DNA of 44,060 bases from CAZNYN01 sp964577295 (lineage in GTDB: Bacteria > Synergistota > Synergistia > Synergistales > Synergistaceae), in the NCBI GenBank assembly GCA_964577295.1, contig CAZNYN010000013.1, positions 1-44,060 of the forward strand. The letters run 5' to 3'. A model generated the notes under the pieces. The model ran no database searches and was not told where the DNA came from. It was given only the letters and a program-made list of their open reading frames with translations. The position numbers were made by a program, and so were the translations under genes. Positions 41,455 through 44,060 of the stretch are shown here, one piece after another; position 1 is the stretch's first letter, and the number at the start of each line of letters is the position of its first letter.

Positions 41455-43771
41455 TCTTATACTTCTTTAAAAGCTCCTGATACTTTGCATCCATATCGCT
41501 TTGCTGGCTTGGGTCATTCTTATACGGATTGACATTCTTGCCCGGAACCTTTACCTTCTCAGCTTCCTTAGGCTTTTGCGTCGGAATGACCTCGGATGTA
41601 TCTATATTCGTCTGAGGTTCATTGCCGCCAGAATCTGCCGAAGCAGGCTGCTCGTTCGGAGCCGTTTGCGATGAATTCATAGCATACTTATAGTGAGTGC
41701 TCTCATCATCTATAGGAGCCAGTATAAGCTGCGGGGCATGTCCGTCAGCCTTTGCCGCGCTGAGATCTCCGCCATGCCAAGGACATTTTGAAGTCGGAGC
41801 CTGTCCGGATGGCAGAAGAATATCCGCTGCGGGGCAGCTCTCAGCGGCAATAAAGCCCGTCTTTCTGCACACCCTGACAGACTCAACTCCGGCGTCAGGC
41901 GGCAAAGTAAAATTATTGGGAAGCTTAAGTTTTGCGGCCGCATAAGAGACAAACTCATGCCAAACAGGGACGGCGGCGACAGTACCTGTCGTTTTCCCAC
42001 CAAGCGGCTTATGGTTGTCATTTCCTACATAGACGACTACGACAAGGCCGGGAACCCCTCCGGCAAACCATGCGTCTGTCCAGTCATTTGTTGTTCCCGT
42101 CTTTCCGAACGTCTGATAACCGGAAACATTGGCCTTTGCTCCGGTTCCCCAAGTAGCCACCTGCTGCAGCAGAGAGCGTGTCGTTGCGGCGGTAGTAACA
42201 TCCATTGCGGAAGAAAGATTCGGCCCGTTCTGCTCCAAAGCCTCTCCCGTTTTGGATTCTATTCTCTTAATGCCGTAAGGTTCAACCTTATAGCCGTTAT
42301 TGGCGAAAGAAGAATACGCGGCGGCCATCTCCATGGGGGTCACGCTAGCGGTTCCAAGTGCCAAGGACAAATCCTCGGGAAGGTATGGCGTCGTTATCCC
42401 CATCCTGCGCGCCAAATCGACAACCTTGCTGATTCCCGTTATCTGTGCAAGACGGATAGCAACCGTATTTATAGAGCGTGCAAGTGCGTAAACAATAGTG
42501 ACCTCACCCTCATACTTTGGAGAATAGTTACCGGGTTCCCATCCGTTTGGAAAGCTCAAAGGGGCGTCCAGCACGTGGTCAACACCTCTGTAGCCGCCCT
42601 CAAGTGCGGCAGCGTAGACAATAGGCTTAAATGCAGAACCCGGCTGTCTGTATGCCTGAGTCGCCCTGTTAAACTTGCTGCTGTCGAAATCACGTCCGCC
42701 GACCATAGCCAAAATTTCGCCCGTATTCGGGTCAAGAGCTATAAGAGCGCCTTCATGGCTCATAGAAGAGACCACCTGCTCCGCCTTTCTCTGCAAATCA
42801 ATATCAATAGTCGTATGAACCTTCATACCGCCTCTGTAAACAAGCTCTGTCCCGTAAGTCGGAAGCAATTGCTTAAAAAGAATATACGATACAAAATAAG
42901 GAGCATCCTTCAAAGTAAAATTGCCGCGTGCGCGTTTGCTCTTGGCAAGAGCAGGCTTCTTATTCAAATTATTATCATAATCCGCTTTTGAAATCCAATC
43001 CAAATCCAGCATGCGGCGGAGCACATACGACTTTCTCGCAAAAGAATTATCAGTGTCGCGAAACGGTGAATACTTCTCGGGAGCTGCCACAAGTCCTGCC
43101 AGGATGGCCGATTCATCAATAGACAAATTCGCAGGGCTCTTTGCAAAATACGTCTTTGCTGCCGCATCGATTCCATAAGCGCCGTGTCCCATATAAATAG
43201 TATTCAAATACATCTCGAGAAGCTGATCCTTACTGTAAATACGCTCAAGGCGTATTGCAAGAATAGCTTCCTTTGCCTTACGCGCTATAGTCTTCTCCTT
43301 TGTAAGAAAAAGATTGCGTGCAAGCTGCTGAGTTATCGTACTTCCGCCCTGGCGTGCTCCGCGATGGAAAAAGTCGACAACTGCGGCTCTTAAAATTGCG
43401 GCGGGCCTGATCCCCGAGTGCTCATAAAACTTGTCGTCCTCTGCTGCGAGAATAGCCTTTACCATCCATGGAGAAACATCCTCAAGCTTAACCCATGTCC
43501 TGTTCTCCTGAAAAAGGTGAGTTATAACCTTGTCATTCCTGTCATAAATAACAGTTGCAAGGCTTGGCTCATGAGCCAAAATCTCTTGTGAGGAAGGGAT
43601 CGCACTGGAAATATCCTTCAAAAAGATAGTCAGAACTACGGCAACAGCCGCGGCTCCTATAATCATAAGAAAAATCAGCATAGAAAAGAAACGTTTGAAG
43701 AAAGAAACATCCTTCTTTGTGTTGGGGCGATTTTCGATAGAAAAATCCCTATCCCTGTTTTGAGTCGGCAT
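41444..43771 (-). CDS. mrcA: Class A penicillin-binding protein (PBP1a type)
   Basis: A bifunctional peptidoglycan synthase of 775 residues: a cytoplasmic N terminus, one membrane anchor (about 30-51), a GT51 glycosyltransferase domain and a transpeptidase domain. Glycosyltransferase motifs are AAEDDKFYEH with catalytic Glu111 and RQGGSTITQQLARN. Transpeptidase motifs are S379-A-F-K382, SIN (433-435) and KTGT (557-560). The tail after about 690 is low complexity, rich in Pro, Gln, Lys and Asp. The start at 43771 follows GGAGG by eight bases; an upstream in-frame start overlaps that site. It is transcribed away from the rRNA operon. Confidence 0.93.
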   Translation of the reverse strand: MPTQNRDRDFSIENRPNTKKDVSFFKRFFSMLIFLMIIGAAAVAVVLTIFLKDISSAIPSSQEILAHEPSLATVIYDRNDKVITHLFQENRTWVKLEDVSPWMVKAILAAEDDKFYEHSGIRPAAILRAAVVDFFHRGARQGGSTITQQLARNLFLTKEKTIARKAKEAILAIRLERIYSKDQLLEMYLNTIYMGHGAYGIDAAAKTYFAKSPANLSIDESAILAGLVAAPEKYSPFRDTDNSFARKSYVLRRMLDLDWISKADYDNNLNKKPALAKSKRARGNFTLKDAPYFVSYILFKQLLPTYGTELVYRGGMKVHTTIDIDLQRKAEQVVSSMSHEGALIALDPNTGEILAMVGGRDFDSSKFNRATQAYRQPGSAFKPIVYAAALEGGYRGVDHVLDAPLSFPNGWEPGNYSPKYEGEVTIVYALARSINTVAIRLAQITGISKVVDLARRMGITTPYLPEDLSLALGTASVTPMEMAAAYSSFANNGYKVEPYGIKRIESKTGEALEQNGPNLSSAMDVTTAATTRSLLQQVATWGTGAKANVSGYQTFGKTGTTNDWTDAWFAGGVPGLVVVVYVGNDNHKPLGGKTTGTVAAVPVWHEFVSYAAAKLKLPNNFTLPPDAGVESVRVCRKTGFIAAESCPAADILLPSGQAPTSKCPWHGGDLSAAKADGHAPQLILAPIDDESTHYKYAMNSSQTAPNEQPASADSGGNEPQTNIDTSEVIPTQKPKEAEKVKVPGKNVNPYKNDPSQQSDMDAKYQELLKKYKISD

Positions 43772-43786
43772 AAACCGAACCTCCAA

Positions 43787-43896
43787 TCAAAATATTAAAA
43801 TCCGGAATATCGTTCCCTGAATTCGACACCTATATAGTAGCAAATACAAAAAAATTATAACACGATAAATTACATAAGAAAAATTAAAATAAGGGG
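43787..43896. other. AT-rich divergent intergenic region
   Basis: No gene is seen between the PBP start and the rRNA promoter. The region is very AT rich, with A tracts near 43847-43855 and 43880-43892, which could act as an UP element for the rRNA promoter. On the minus strand TATAAT-like (43860-43855) and TATATA-like (43836-43831) hexamers could serve the PBP gene, with no good -35. Confidence 0.5.
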
Positions 43897-43925
43897 TTGC
43901 AATTTTTCCCAATCCGTAGTATATT
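43897..43925 (+). promoter_or_regulatory. rRNA operon promoter
   Basis: TTGCAA (43897-43902) and TATATT (43920-43925) are exactly 17 bases apart, with an AT-rich stretch directly upstream and about 80 bases of leader before the 16S gene. I see no clear boxA. Confidence 0.8.
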
Positions 43926-44012
43926 ACCTCCTGTCGCCAATGCGACATGAACCTTGCCAATAGAATACAGTACGTAAGAAAATTATGTAAGTCAGCGAAT
44001 GAGATCCAGAAT

Positions 44013-44060
44013 CAAACGGAGAGTTTGATCCTGGCTCAGGACGAACGCTGGCGGCGTGCT
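44013..44060 (+). rRNA. rrs: 16S ribosomal RNA, 5' end (partial)
   Basis: AGAGTTTGATCCTGGCTCAG, the conserved start of bacterial 16S rRNA (E. coli positions 8-27), begins at 44020 and is followed by GACGAACGCTGGCGGCGTGC. The mature end is placed at about 44013 by E. coli numbering. The gene runs off the window, so the phylum cannot be read from it. Confidence 0.96.

Noticed and set aside
41957..42991. Long plus-strand open frame (344 codons) inside the PBP gene
   Set aside because: It lies wholly antisense to conserved transpeptidase motifs and has no ribosome site or recognisable domain.
1..44060. Mobile elements, CRISPR arrays, toxin-antitoxin or defence systems
   Set aside because: No transposase, integrase, regularly spaced repeats or defence genes were found; gene content and packing are those of core chromosome.

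Overview
The window is 44 kb of compact bacterial housekeeping chromosome. About 36 protein genes, one tRNA and the first ~48 bases of a 16S rRNA gene are visible. I see no insertion sequence, prophage, integrase or CRISPR array. The genes suggest a strict anaerobe of Synergistota or clostridial type: flavin-dependent thymidylate synthase ThyX, a DUF1385/YqhQ protein beside prfA-prmC, GlyQ/GlyS as separate subunits, pyruvate phosphate dikinase as well as pyruvate kinase, CdaA/CdaR/PgpH, and frequent GTG and TTG starts. Synergistota is my preferred guess, but it is an inference from protein character and not proven; the 16S piece is too short and too conserved to decide.

Layout. 1-330: a terminator closing an unseen upstream gene, then a ~233-nt region with nested inverted repeats that looks like an undescribed structured RNA. 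331-3884: thyX, yqhQ-like, prfA, prmC. 3944-5140: trxB with an extra C-terminal thioredoxin-like domain. 5348-6457: exported M48 protease. 6556-14374: dnaX, dnaE, mtrB (TRAP), pyk, nfo. 14425-18859: cdaA, cdaR, glmM, galU, closed by a long perfect hairpin. 18924-21027 (minus strand): perR, a CPBP membrane protease and a secreted protein of unknown function. 21169-25029: tRNA-Gln, glmU, prs, rplY, pth. 25152-34615: mfd, mazG, a NifU-like gene, phoH, pgpH, ybeY, era, recO. 34659-40329: glyQ, glyS, ppdK. 40426-43771: dgt, converging on a class A penicillin-binding protein gene. That gene diverges from an rRNA operon whose promoter is clear.

How it fits together. cdaA-cdaR-glmM is the classic c-di-AMP synthase module, and glmM and glmU feed UDP-GlcNAc synthesis. 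The matching c-di-AMP phosphodiesterase (pgpH) lies 12 kb downstream in a phoH-pgpH-ybeY-era-recO RNA/ribosome-maturation cluster. Pyk and PpdK are the two opposing or alternative enzymes at the PEP-pyruvate node. The perR group has a recognisable promoter with two copies of a TTATGATAA palindrome.

The observations most worth following are the structured RNA candidate at 64-296, the tryptophan-sensing RNA-binding protein TRAP placed between dnaE and pyk, the TrxB fusion, and the perR-protease-secreted protein group.
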